DNA of 64,000 bases, from positions 322,365,294 to 322,429,293 of the forward strand of contig NC_053037.3 in NCBI RefSeq assembly GCF_002575655.3, read 5' to 3'. Below, in pieces: positions 23,439-33,885 of the stretch. The notes beneath the pieces were generated by a model. The model was not told where the DNA came from. It did not search any database and worked only from the letters and a program-made list of their open reading frames with translations. A program made the translations under genes and the position numbers. The DNA is from Aegilops tauschii subsp. strangulata (lineage: Eukaryota > Streptophyta > Magnoliopsida > Poales > Poaceae). The stretch's first letter is position 1; each line of letters begins with the position of its first letter.

Positions 23439-23852
23439 ATCGAAGGGCTGGCCTACAATGAGGCCTATCCGACCCAGGACATCCTTGTCGTTCCTAAAGT
23501 CTACAGTAACTAATTTCACTCTTTCGTCCTTGAGGAAGTTCTTAAAATCCTGGCACTCAACGTCGGCATGGCATATGTGGTAGACCAAGCACACATTATG
23601 TACGCAAACCTGGATCACGGCGGGCTTCTTCTTCTCTGCCTCCTTTAGAATCTTCTCGCTTTCCAGGACTGTGGTGTACTCAACATCTAGCCCAGCGACC
23701 CACTCATCCTTTGAACTGTTGAACATGTGTAGGAAGCGAGCAAGGCATGCTTTCATCGTCGCGGATCCATGGGTGTAGATGACGATGAAATCATCGCCGG
23801 TGATGGCTCTAACCTGGTACTCAGCGGTGACCATGGATATTTGGGAGGCCAT
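23439..23852 (-). pseudogene. DEDDy 3'-5' exonuclease (WRN/RNase D-like), N-terminal part
   Basis: Open frame of 138 codons from an ATG at 23852 (MASQISMVTAEYQVR) to the solo-LTR boundary. Exonuclease motif I is visible as GLDVEY (Asp56 and Glu58). AVIQVCVHNVCLVYHICHAD is the strand that follows in this family, and TVDFRNDKDVLGR carries a motif II aspartate (probably Asp122). Motif III lies in the detached part at 14697-15010. The complete protein would have been about 250 residues, the usual size for small plant exonucleases of the WRN type. This half is undamaged, so the break is the insertion plus the TAG downstream. 23853-24250, upstream, shows no clear TATA box. Confidence 0.75.
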
Positions 23853-24251
23853 GTATTTTGGAGGAGGGTTAGGAGAAGTTGAACTGGTGTAATGTGAAAG
23901 GACGGGACAACTGGGAGCAAACTATTGTAAGGTAGAAGACGGGGAAGAGTAGGGCGTACGAATGGCGTGGGGTTGTTGGCTTGCCCGGTGGATAAACAGC
24001 TGCAAGCCCCCAAAGAGTTCTCGAGTACTATGCGGGACCCACTAGATGTCATGTCTACTAGACCCATATCGTAGGCCTGACGGTATAGCTTCTGCCTATT
24101 CGCACGCCATGCCAGCGCGTGGATGTAACTTCACTTAATTCCCTCAACCGTCGCGCCTCCCATGACCTTCGCCTCCCTCGCGCGGTCGCGCCCTTTGAGA
24201 CTTCGACCGGCTATAAATGAGCAATTTTTTTCCTACTCCGCATGCATGATA

Positions 24252-24470
24252 CTCCCTCTGGTCCTTTTTACTTCCGTCAACCGTTTGCAAAGTTTTTGAC
24301 CAAATTTGTACTAAAAATATCAATATCTACAATACTGATTATAATGAGTATAAAAATATTGATTTGACATTGTGAATGTTGATGTACATTTTTCTATAAG
24401 TTTGGTCAAAGTAGAGGTACATTGACTTCAGACAAAACTTAAATGCACAATGCAGACTAGTTCCTCCGTC
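24252..24470. mobile_element. Probable degraded Stowaway-type MITE
   Basis: Left end CTCCCTCTGGTCC preceded by TA-like sequence. Internal GACCAAATTTGTAC and its partner TTTGGTCAAAG are inverted. The right end is unclear; a second CCTCCGTCTAGG motif lies near 24466. Confidence 0.4.
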
Positions 24471-24699
24471 TAGGTGCGTGCCATGTCCTATGTAGTCATC
24501 ACAACAAGGTTAGCTATTAGAGTACTACTACCTCCCTTCTACTCTTAGTTTAAATGGCTCGATTCAAAAATTTCACCTATTCTTACCAAGATAGAGGCGG
24601 TGGAATAGTTTTTGCAGTGGTTTCTAGAGTCTGGACTCCATCTTCAGGAACCTTCGCCGCCACCGACAAGAATGCAAGGAGATGAACCAGAAAGGAAAT

Positions 24700-24945
24700 G
24701 AGGCTGGAATGAGTAGTTTCGTATTTTATATAGTGGCAGAGGTGGGTAAATATCTGCTATACCTCCGGTGGCAAGGCCATGTCTCTATGCACACACATCT
24801 CAGTCGTTCGTTCCAAGTAGATCAAATGGCTCACGTTGTCCAGAGGCAGACACACCATCACCACCCATTGAGATTTTTTATAGGAGTAATAAATATATAT
24901 ATAGTAGAAAATAGAGATAAGAGTCGAGATAGAGAGTAGAGATTA
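24700..24945. mobile_element. Fragment related to the palindromic element
   Basis: Contains GGCAGACACACCATCACCACC followed by TTTTTATAGGAGTAATAA and AGTAGAAAATAGAG, matching the centre of the copies at 12697-13133 and 47740-48010. The arms are diverged and no ends are visible. Confidence 0.5.
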
Positions 24946-24961
24946 GTCAATACTCTCTTTA

Positions 24962-25207
24962 GGCTACTCATAGTAGAAAGTATCATATACTAGTATCATG
25001 TGCGTGATACTAGTGTATGATACGGGACTACCTTTATAGTGCCATGTATGGCACAAAGTAGCATAGTATTTAACATGATACGGTATCTACCTATGTTACT
25101 CTAACCCCCCTCTCTTCTTTAATTCTTTGTCACATCAGCATGTTTGCTATTCCCGTGTGCATGATACCAGCTAGTAAGATACCACATTACCACCACTCTG
25201 GCCAGCC
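24962..25207. mobile_element. PIF/Harbinger-type MITE
   Basis: 246 bp flanked by TTA on both sides (24959-24961 and 25208-25210). Ends GGCTACTCATAGT and ..CACTCTGGCCAGCC form an imperfect terminal inverted repeat. The inside is rich in GATAC/GTATC words. Confidence 0.7.
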
Positions 25208-25603
25208 TTAATCATCGCATGCAATAATTTAATGCACCTTGAAATCTGAACGCCTGCTTGACTCTCCTTCTCCCTCCGGTAGTCCCACCACTCCATCCCG
25301 TGTGGAAAAAATCTGCATGCATGACTCTCCTCCCCCCGCGCTCGTCCAATCCGTTGTGACCATCAATATTTCCAACCCTCCCCCCCCCCGTAATTTACTC
25401 CAACAAATATGCCCACGTAGCTGTTACATTAATCACGCAACATATGTTACGGGACGCTGCTTCAGTTACTTAATTGCAGGTGCATTGGGTCACTGACATG
25501 TGGGCCCAACAGGCGTCTGGCCCACATGGCAGTGACGCAACTGGACCTGCAGTTAAGTCAGTGCAGCTCAGTCCATATCTTACGTAGGTGTGCCATTGCT
25601 CGC

Positions 25604-25611
25604 TATAAATA
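25604..25611 (+). promoter_or_regulatory. TATA box of the split gene
   Basis: TATAAATA 76 bases before the ATG at 25687, in a short AT island within GC-rich sequence. 25208-25603 upstream is otherwise unremarkable, apart from C-rich runs at 25380-25390. Confidence 0.6.
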
Positions 25612-25686
25612 TTGCGCCTCCCACGACATTGGAAGAAAGCTCATGTTCATCGCTATCTCCTCCCCCTCCCTCTCACGTCGACCACC

Positions 25687-25811
25687 ATGGCATCGCCCCT
25701 CCCAAGCCCTAGGTGCCCCTCGCTGCACCGCGCGGACGGTCACGCGTCGCCGTTCCGTTCCTCGCCGCCACTAGTTGAGGAGGACGCGTTGGCGTTCCGC
25801 TCCTCGCCGCA
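25687..25811 (+). pseudogene. Uncharacterised gene, 5' part, cut by a retrotransposon
   Basis: The ATG at 25687 sits in a near-ideal plant start context (CCACCATGGC), downstream of a TATAAATA box. Forty-one codons (MASPLPSPRCPSLHRADGHA..., Ser/Pro/Arg-rich) run to the insertion point. When the retrotransposon (25812-43262) and one copy of the target duplication are ignored, the reading frame passes straight into 43268-43868 without a shift or stop, giving an ancestral ORF of about 241 codons. The N-terminus is low-complexity and could be a transit peptide or a disordered tail. I do not recognise the product. Confidence 0.6.
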
Positions 25812-27469
25812 TGATACGTCTCCAACGTATCTATAATTTTTGATTGTTCCATGCTATTATATTATCCATCTAGGATGTTTTATATGCATTTATATGCTAT
25901 TTTATATGATTTTTGGGACTAACCTGTTAACCTAGAGCCCAGTGCCAGTTTCAGTTTTTTCCTTGTTTTTGAGTACCGCAGAAAAGGAAAACCAAACAGA
26001 GTCAAATTGGCCTGAAATTTCACGGAGATTATTTTTGGACCAGAAGAAGCCCACGGAGCATCGGAGATGGGCCAGGAGAGTCCCGAGGCACCCACGAGGG
26101 TGGGGGGCGCCCCCTACCTTGTGGCCACCTCGGAGATCCCCCTGACTTGTTCTCGACGCCAACACCTCTTATATATACCCAAAATTCCAGAACATAACCT
26201 AGATCGGGAGTTCCGCCGCCGCAAGCCTCTATAGCCACCAAAAACCAATCGGGACCCTGTTCCGGCACCCTGCCGGAGGGGGGATCTCTCACTCGTGGCC
26301 ATCTTCATCATCCCGGCGCTCTCCATGATGAGGAGGGAGTAGTTCACCCTCGGGGCTGAGGGTATGTACCAGTAGCTATGTGTTTGATCTCTCTCTCTCT
26401 CTCCCGTGTTCTTGATTTGGCACGATCTTGATGTATCGCGAGCTTTGCTATTATAGTTGGATCTTATGATGTTTCTCCCCCTCTATCTCTTATAATGGAT
26501 TGAGTTTTCCCTTTGAAGTTATCTTATCGGATTGAGTCTTTAAGGATTTTAGAACACTTGATGTATGTCTTGCGTGGGATACCCGTGGTGACAATGGGGT
26601 ATTCTATTGATTCACTTGATGTATGTTTTGGTGATCAACTTGCGGGTTCCGTGACCTTGGGAATCTATTCATAGGGGTTGGCACACGTTTTCGTCTTGAC
26701 TCTCCGGTAGAAACTTTGGGGCACTCTTTAAAGTTCTTTGTGTTGCTTGAATAGATGAATCTGAGAGTGTGATGCATATCACATAATCATACCCACGGAT
26801 ACTTGAGGTGACATTGGAATATCTAGGTGACATTAGGGTTTTGGTTGATTTGTGTCTTAAGGTGTTATTCTAGTACGAACTCTAGGATAGATCGAACGGA
26901 AATAATAGCTTCGTTCGGACTCTTGAATAGATCGATCAGAAAGAATAACTTTGAGGTGGTTTCATACCCTACCATAATCTCTTCGTTTGTTCTCTGCTAT
27001 TAGTGACTTTGGAGTGACTCTTTGTTGCATGTTGAGGGATAGTTATATGATCCAATTATGTTATTATTGTTGTGAGAACTTGCACTAGTGAAAGTATGAA
27101 CCCTAGGCCTTGTTTCCTAGCATTGCAATACCGTTTATGCTCACTTTTATCACCTGCTACCTTGCTGTTTTTATATTTTCAGATTACAAAAACCTATATC
27201 TACCATCCATATTGCACTTGTATCACCATCTCTTCGCCGAACTAGTGCACCTATACAATTTACCATTGTATTGGGTGTGTTGGGGACACAAGAGACTCTT
27301 TGTTGTTTGGTTGCAGGGTTGTTTGAGAGAGACCATATTCATCCTACGCCTCCCACGGATTGATAAACATTAGGTCATCCACTTGAGGGAAATTTGCTAC
27401 TGTCCTACAAACCCCTGCACTTGGAGGCCCAACAACATCTACAAGAAGAAGTTTTTGTAGTAGAAATCA
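25812..27469 (+). repeat. 5' LTR of the Sabrina-like element
   Basis: 1658 bp, from TGATACGTCTCC to ..AGAAATCA. TATATATA is at 26170-26177. A shortened GC-rich hairpin lies at 26092-26124 (its loop is missing compared with the 3' LTR). A TCTCTC microsatellite is at 26389-26403. Confidence 0.9.
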
Positions 27470-27478
27470 AGCAGTTTC

Positions 27479-27496
27479 TAGCACTGTTGCCGGGGA
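27479..27496 (+). other. Mutated tRNA-Asp primer-binding site
   Basis: Matches TGGCGCCGTTGCCGGGGA except for three positions, all of transition type. It lies ten bases after the 5' LTR. Confidence 0.75.
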
Positions 27497-27714
27497 GGTT
27501 AGTGCTTGAAGGTATATCTTTGGATCTTGCAATCGAATCTTTTTGTTTCTTGTTTTATCACTAGTTTAGTCCATAAAAGAAAACTACAAAAAAATATGGA
27601 ATTGAGGGTGCCTCATATGCTTCATCTTTTTAATATCTTTCGTGAAAATGATGGAAAAGAAAATTGTGCCCAAGTACTAGAAGAAGAATTACATAGAATG
27701 CTTGCATAAAATAT

Positions 27715-28563
27715 GTGAATGATGAGCATTATTGCAATCTTGTTAGTATGAATTCTTTGAATACCCATGATGCTAATGATATGAAAAGCCACAAGCTTGG
27801 GGATGCTATGTTTGATGAATATGATATGTTTTGTCCCCCAAGTTTTGATGAGCAAATTTATTATGATGAAAGCATGCCTCCTATTTATGATGATTATAAT
27901 GATGAAAGTGGGTTTGGAAGAGTGTCAACTTTAGGAAGTAATGATCCCACTATTTTGGAGGGTGTTGAATCTTATAATATTTATGAAAGTGGATTTGGAG
28001 AGGTCATGACTCTATTTAGTGATGAATCCACTATTTCGGAAGAGGTTTCAATTGATTATGGGAATAAAGTTGCTATTTATGATGATTATTATGATGATAT
28101 GTATTCTATAAAGAATAATGATAACCATGGAACTTGTCATCATGATTTTAATTTTCAATTGGATTATGCCTCACATGATAGTTATTTTGTTGAGTTTGCT
28201 CCCACTACTATTCATGAGAAGAAATTTGCTTATGTGGAGAGTAATAAAAATTCTATGCTTGTGGATCATGAAAAGAATCCTTTATGTGATGGTTATATTT
28301 TTGAATTCATTCATGATGCTATTGAAAATTATTATGAGGGAGGAACATATGCTTGTAGGAATTGCAATAATATCAAGTTTCCTCTCTATGTGCTTAAAGT
28401 TTTGAAGTTATGCTTGTTTTGCCTTCCTATGCTAGTTGATTATTGTTCCCATAAGTTGTTTGATCGCAAAATCCCTAGGCATAGGAAGTGGGTTAGACTT
28501 AAATGTGCTAGTCATATTCTTCATGATTCTCTCTTTACGTTTCAATTCTTATCTTTTATGTGA
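27715..28563 (+). CDS. Uncharacterised 282-codon ORF of the Sabrina-like element
   Basis: The ORF is Asp, Glu, Tyr and Ser rich in its first 140 residues, with two imperfect repeats (DESGFGRVSTLGSNDPTI and YESGFGEVMTLFSDESTI). It then has a Cys pair (CRNCN) and a basic end (P-R-HRKWVRLK). The last third parallels the ORF at 1683-3092 (PLYV...KL...HK/EL-F...HRK-x-VRL). A shorter frame just upstream (27598-27709) may be its eroded N-terminal half, ending in TAA before 27715. No enzyme motif is seen. Loss of the upstream half suggests the copy is damaged. Function unknown. Confidence 0.5.
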   Translation: MNDEHYCNLVSMNSLNTHDANDMKSHKLGDAMFDEYDMFCPPSFDEQIYYDESMPPIYDDYNDESGFGRVSTLGSNDPTILEGVESYNIYESGFGEVMTLFSDESTISEEVSIDYGNKVAIYDDYYDDMYSIKNNDNHGTCHHDFNFQLDYASHDSYFVEFAPTTIHEKKFAYVESNKNSMLVDHEKNPLCDGYIFEFIHDAIENYYEGGTYACRNCNNIKFPLYVLKVLKLCLFCLPMLVDYCSHKLFDRKIPRHRKWVRLKCASHILHDSLFTFQFLSFM

Positions 28564-31423
28564 GCATCATTGAAATCATCATGCCTAGCTAGGGGCATTA
28601 AACGTTAGCGCTTGTTGGGAGGCAACCCAATTTTATTTTTGTTCTTTGCCTTTTGTTTCTGTTTAGTAATAAATAATTCATCTAGCCTCTGTTTAGATGT
28701 GGTTTTATTGTTTTAATTAGTGTTTGTGCCAAGTAGAACCTTTGGGAAGACTTGGGTGAAGTCTTTGCGATCTTGCTGTAAAAAACAGAAACTTTTGCGC
28801 TCACGAGATTAGCTGCCATTTTTACTGGAGAATACTTTTAGGTTGATTCTTTTTGAAGATGATTAATAGAAAAATTCCTCAGGTCCAAACAATTTATTTC
28901 AGAATATTTGGAGTTACAGAAGTATTAGAATGACACAGATTACTACAGACTGTTCTGTTTTTGACAGATTCTGTTTACATTGTGTTGTTTGCTTATTTTG
29001 ATGAATCTATGAGCAGTATCGGAGGGTATGAACCATAGAGAAGTTGGAATACTGTAGATATTACACCAATATGAATTTAGAATGAGTTCACAACAGTACC
29101 TAAGTGGTGATTTATTTTCTTATACTAACGGAGCTTACGAGTTTTCTGTTGAGTTTTCTGTTGTGAAGTTTTCATGTTTTGGGTAAAGATTCGATGACTA
29201 TGGAATAAGGAGTGGCAAGAGCCTAAGCTTAGGGATGCCCAAGGCACCCCAAGGTAATATTCAAGGACAACCAAGAGCCTAAGCTTGGGGATGCCCCGGA
29301 TGGCATCCCCTCTTTCCTCTTCGTTCATCGGTAACTTTAGTTGGAGCTATATTTTTATTCACCACATGATATGTGTTTTGCTTGGAGCGTCATTTTATTT
29401 TGTTTTGTTTTGCTTGCTGTTTGAATAAAATACCAAGATCTGAAATTCTTAAATGTTAGATAATCTTCACATAGTTACATAATCATTCAACTACTCATTG
29501 ATCTTCACTTATATCTTTTGGAGTAGTTTGTCATTTGCAATAGTGCTTCACTTATATCTTTTAGAGCACGGCGGTCGTTTTATTTTATAGAAATTATTGA
29601 TCTCTCATGCTTCATTTATATTATTTTGAGAGTCTTTTAGAACAACATGGTAATTTGCTTTGGTTATAAAATTAGTCCTAATATGATGGGCATCCAAGAT
29701 GGGTATAATAAAACTTTCATATAAAGTGCACTGAATACTATGAGAAGTTTGATACTTGACGATTGTTTTGAGATATGAAAATGGTAATATTAGAGTCGTG
29801 CTAGTTGAGTAATTGTGAATTTGAGAAATACTTGTGTTGAAGTTTGCAAGTCCCGTAGCATGCACGTATGGCAACCGTTGTGTAACAAATTTGAAGCACC
29901 AGGTGTTTCTTTGATTGTCGTCCTTATGAGTGGCGGTCGGGGACGAGCAATGGTCTTTTCCTACCAATCTACCCCCCTAGGAGCATGCGCGTAGTGCTTG
30001 GTTTTGATGACTTGTAGATTTTTGCAATAAGTATGTGAGTTCTTTATGACTAATGTTGAGTCCATGGATTATACGCACTCTCACCCTTCCATCATTGCTA
30101 GCCTCTTCGGTACCGTGCATTGCCCTTTCTCACGTCGAGAGTTGGTGCAAACTTCGCCGGTGCATCCAAACCCCGTGATATAATACGCTCTATCACGCAT
30201 AAGCCTCCTTATATCTTCCTCAAAACAGCCACCATACCTACCTATTATGACATTTCCATAGCCATTCCGAGAAATATTGCCATGCAACTTTCCACCGTTC
30301 CATTTATTATGACACGCTTCATCATTGTCATATTGCCTTGCATGATCATGTAGTTTACATCGTATTTGTGGCAAGGCCACCATTCATAATTTTTCAAACA
30401 TGTCACTCTTGTTTCATTGCACATCCCGGTACACCGCCGGAGGCATTCATATAGAGTCATACTTTGTTCTAGTATCGAGTTGTAATCTTTGAGTTGTAAA
30501 TAAATAGAAGTGTGATGATCATCATTAATAGAGCATTGTCCCCAAAAAAAAGAAAAAAGGGAAAGGCCAAATAAAAAAGGAAGGCCCAAAAAAACAAAAA
30601 AACAAAAAGAAAAAATAAAAAAAGAAATAAAAGGGACAATGCTACTATCCTTTTTCCACACTTGTGCTTCAAAATAGCACCATGATCTTCATGGTAGAGA
30701 GTCTCTTATATTGTCACTTCCATATACTAGTGGGGATTTTTCATTATAGAACTTGGCTTGTATATTCCAACAATGGGCTTCCTCAAATGCCCTAGGTCTT
30801 CGTGAGCAAGCAAGTTGGATGCACTCCCACTTAGTTTCTTTTGTTGAGCTTTCATACATTTGTAGCTCTAGTGCATCAGTTGCATGGCAATCCCTACTCC
30901 TCGCATTGACATCAATTGATGGGCATCTCCATAGCCCGTTGATTAGCGGCGTCAATGTGAGACTTTCTATTTTTTTGTCTTCTCCACACAACCCCCATCA
31001 TCATATTCTATTCCACCCATAGTGCTATGTCCATGGCTCACGCTCATGTATTGCGTGAAAGTTGAAAAACTTTGATAATACTAAAGTATGAAACAATTGC
31101 TTGGCTTGTCATTGGGGTTGTGCATGATGAGAGCATTTTTGTGTGACGAAAATGAAGCATGGCCAAACTGTATGATTTTGTAGGGATGAGCTTTCTTTGG
31201 CTATGTTATTTTGAGAAGACATAATTGCTTGGTTAGTATGCTTGAAGTATTATTATTTTTATGTCAATATTAAACTTTTGTCTTGAATCTTATGGATCTG
31301 AATATTCTTGCCACAATAAAGAAGATTACATTGATAAATATGTTAGGTGGCATTCCACATAAAAAATTCTGTTTTTATCATTTACCTACTCGAGGACGAG
31401 CAGGAATTAAGCTTGGGGATGCT
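28564..31423 (+). other. Untranslated internal region of the Sabrina-like element
   Basis: 2.9 kb with no credible gene. It contains copies of an AAGCTTAGGGATGCCC-type motif at 29224 and 29283 within an imperfect palindrome, a purine-rich A/G tract at 30541-30640, and sequence at 29.9-30.1 kb homologous in inverse orientation to 1-240. The frame at 30245-30661 on the minus strand is a by-product of the A-rich tract. Confidence 0.7.
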
Positions 31424-32016
31424 TGATACGTCTCCAACGTATCTATAATTTTTCATTGTTCCATGCTATTATATTATCCATCTAGGATGTTTTATATGCA
31501 TTTATATGCTATTTTATATGATTTTTGGGACTAACCTATTAATCTAGAGCCCAGTGCCAGTTTCTGTTTTTTCCTTGTTTTTGAGTACCGCAGAAAAGGA
31601 AAACCAAATGGAGTCCAATTGACCTGAAATTTCACGGAGATTATTTTTGGACTAGAAGAAGCCCACGGAGCAACAGAGATGGGCCAGAAGAGTCCCGAGG
31701 CACCCACGAGGGTGGGGGGCACGCCCTACCCCCCTGGGCGCCCCCTACCTCGTGTCCGCCTCGGAGACCCCCCTGACTTGTTCCCGACGCCAACACCTCT
31801 TATATATACCCAAAATTCCAGAACATAACCTAGATCGGGAGTTCCGCCGCCGCAAGCCTCTGTAGCCACCAAAAACCAATCGGAACCCTGTTCCGTCACC
31901 CTGCCGGAGGGGGGATCTCTCACCGGTGGCCATCTTCATCATCCCGGCGCTCTCCATGACGAGGAGGGAGTAGTTCACCCTCGGGGCTGAGGGTATGTAC
32001 CAGTAGCTATGTGTTT

Positions 32017-32056
<40 letters not shown>

Positions 32057-32315
32057 GTGTTCTTGATTTGGCACGATCTTGATGTATCGCGAGCTTTGCT
32101 ATTATAGTTGGATCTTATGATGTTTCTCCCCCTCTATCTCTTGTAATGGATTAAGTTTTCCCTTTGAAGTTATCTTATCGGATTGAGTCTTTAAGGATTT
32201 GAGAACACTTGATGTATGTCTTGCGTGGGATACCCGTGGTGACAATGGGGTATTCTATTGATTCACTTGATGTATGTTTTGGTGATCAACTTGCGGGTTC
32301 CGTGACCTTGGGAAT
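31424..32315 (+). repeat. 3' LTR of the Sabrina-like element, left part
   Basis: Starts TGATACGTCTCC directly after AAGCTTGGGGATGCT. It carries the full-length GC-rich hairpin (31704-31754), TATATATA at 31801-31808 and an expanded TCTCTC microsatellite (32019-32054). It is cut at 32315 by the inner element; the last five bases, GGAAT, are the inner TSD. Confidence 0.9.
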
Positions 32316-33779
32316 TGATACGTCCATTTTGCATCATGCTTTTATATCGATATTTATTGCAATATGGGCTGTTATTACACGTTATGTCACAATACTTATG
32401 CCTATTCTCTCTTATTTTACAAGGTTTACATAAGGAGGGAGAATGCCGGCAGCTGGAATTCTGGGCTGGAAAAGGAGCAAATATTAGAGACCTATTTTGG
32501 ACAACTCCAAACAGTCCTGAAACTCCACGAAAGTCATTTTTGGAAATAATAAAAAATACTGAACGGAAGAAATACGTCAAGGGGGCCACCACCTGCCCAC
32601 GAGGGTGGGGGCGCGCCCTACCCCCCAGGGTGCGCCCCCCTGCCTTGTGGGCCCCCTGTTGGCTCTCCAGTGGCCATCTTCTGCTATATGAAGTCTTTCG
32701 TCGAGGAAAAAATCATAAGCAACCTTTCGGGACGAGACTCCGCCGCCACGAGGCGGAACCAATCTAGGGCTCCGGCAGAGCTGTTCTGTCGGGGACACTT
32801 CCCTCCGGGAGGGGGAAATCATCGCCATCGTCATCACCAACGCTCCTCTCATCGGGAGAGGGCAATCTCCATCAACATCTTCACCAGCTCCATCTCCTCT
32901 CAAAACCCTAGTTCATCTCTTGTATCCAATTCTTGTCTCCAAGTCCGGGATTGATACTAGTAGGTTGCTAGTAGTGTTGATTACTCCTTGTAGTTGATGC
33001 TAGTTGGTTTATTTGGTGGAAGATCATATGTTCAGATCCTATATGCATATTAATACCCCTCTGATTATGAACATGAATATGCTTTGTGAGTAGTTACGTT
33101 TGTTCCTGAGGACATGGGAGAAGTCTTGCTATTAGTAGTCATGTGAATTTGGTATTCGTTCGATATTTTGATGAGATGTATGTTGTCTATCCTCTAGTGG
33201 TGTTATGTGAACGTCGACTACATAACACTTCACCATTATTTGGGCCTAGAGGAAGGCATTAGGAAGTAATAAGTTGATGATGGGTTGCTAGAGTGACAGA
33301 AGCTTGAACCCTAGTTTGGTTAGGTTTACCTTAATACTTTTGTTGTAGTTGCGGATGCTTGCAATAGAGGTTAATCATAAGTGGGATGATTGTTCAAGTA
33401 AGAACAGCACCCAAGCACCGGTCCACCCACATATCAAATTATCGAAGTACCGAACCCGAATCATATGAACGTGATGAAAACTAGCTTGACGATAATTCCC
33501 ATGTGTCCTCGGGAACGTTTTCCTTTATATAAGAGTTTGTCCAGGCTTGTCCTTTGCTACAAGAAGGATTGGGCCACCTTGCTGCACTTTATTTACTTTT
33601 GTTACTTGTTGCTCGTTACAAATTATCCTATCACAAAACTATCTGTTACCACTTATTTCAGTACTTGCAGAGAATACCTTGCTGAAAACCGCTTATCATT
33701 TCCTTCTGCTCCTCGTTGGGTTCGACACTCTTACTTATCGAAAGGACTACGATAGATCCCCTAAACTTGTGGGTCATCA
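32316..33779 (+). repeat. 5' LTR of the WHAM-like element
   Basis: 1464 bp, from TGATACGTCCATTTTGCATC to ..GTGGGTCATCA. It has the GC-rich hairpin at 32597-32650 with its loop retained. It lacks about 50 bp (near 33316) that the 3' LTR has at about 41940-41990. Confidence 0.95.
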
Positions 33780-33790
33780 AGACTCTTTTC

Positions 33791-33808
33791 TGGCGCCGTT
33801 GCCGGGGA
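33791..33808 (+). other. Primer-binding site (tRNA-Asp type)
   Basis: Exact TGGCGCCGTTGCCGGGGA, 11 bases after the 5' LTR. Confidence 0.95.
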
Positions 33809-33885
33809 GTGAAGCGCCTTTGGTAGGTGGAATTTGTTAAGGAAAAATTTATATAGTGTGCTGAAATTTACTGTCACTTTTTACT

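Noticed and set aside
30245..30661. 138-codon minus-strand frame
   Set aside because: Created by an A/G-rich tract in the retrotransposon and composed mostly of Phe and Leu. No homologue is recognised.
33791..33808. Match to a tRNA-Asp 3' end considered as a tRNA gene fragment
   Set aside because: Only 18 bases, placed right after an LTR. It is a primer-binding site.
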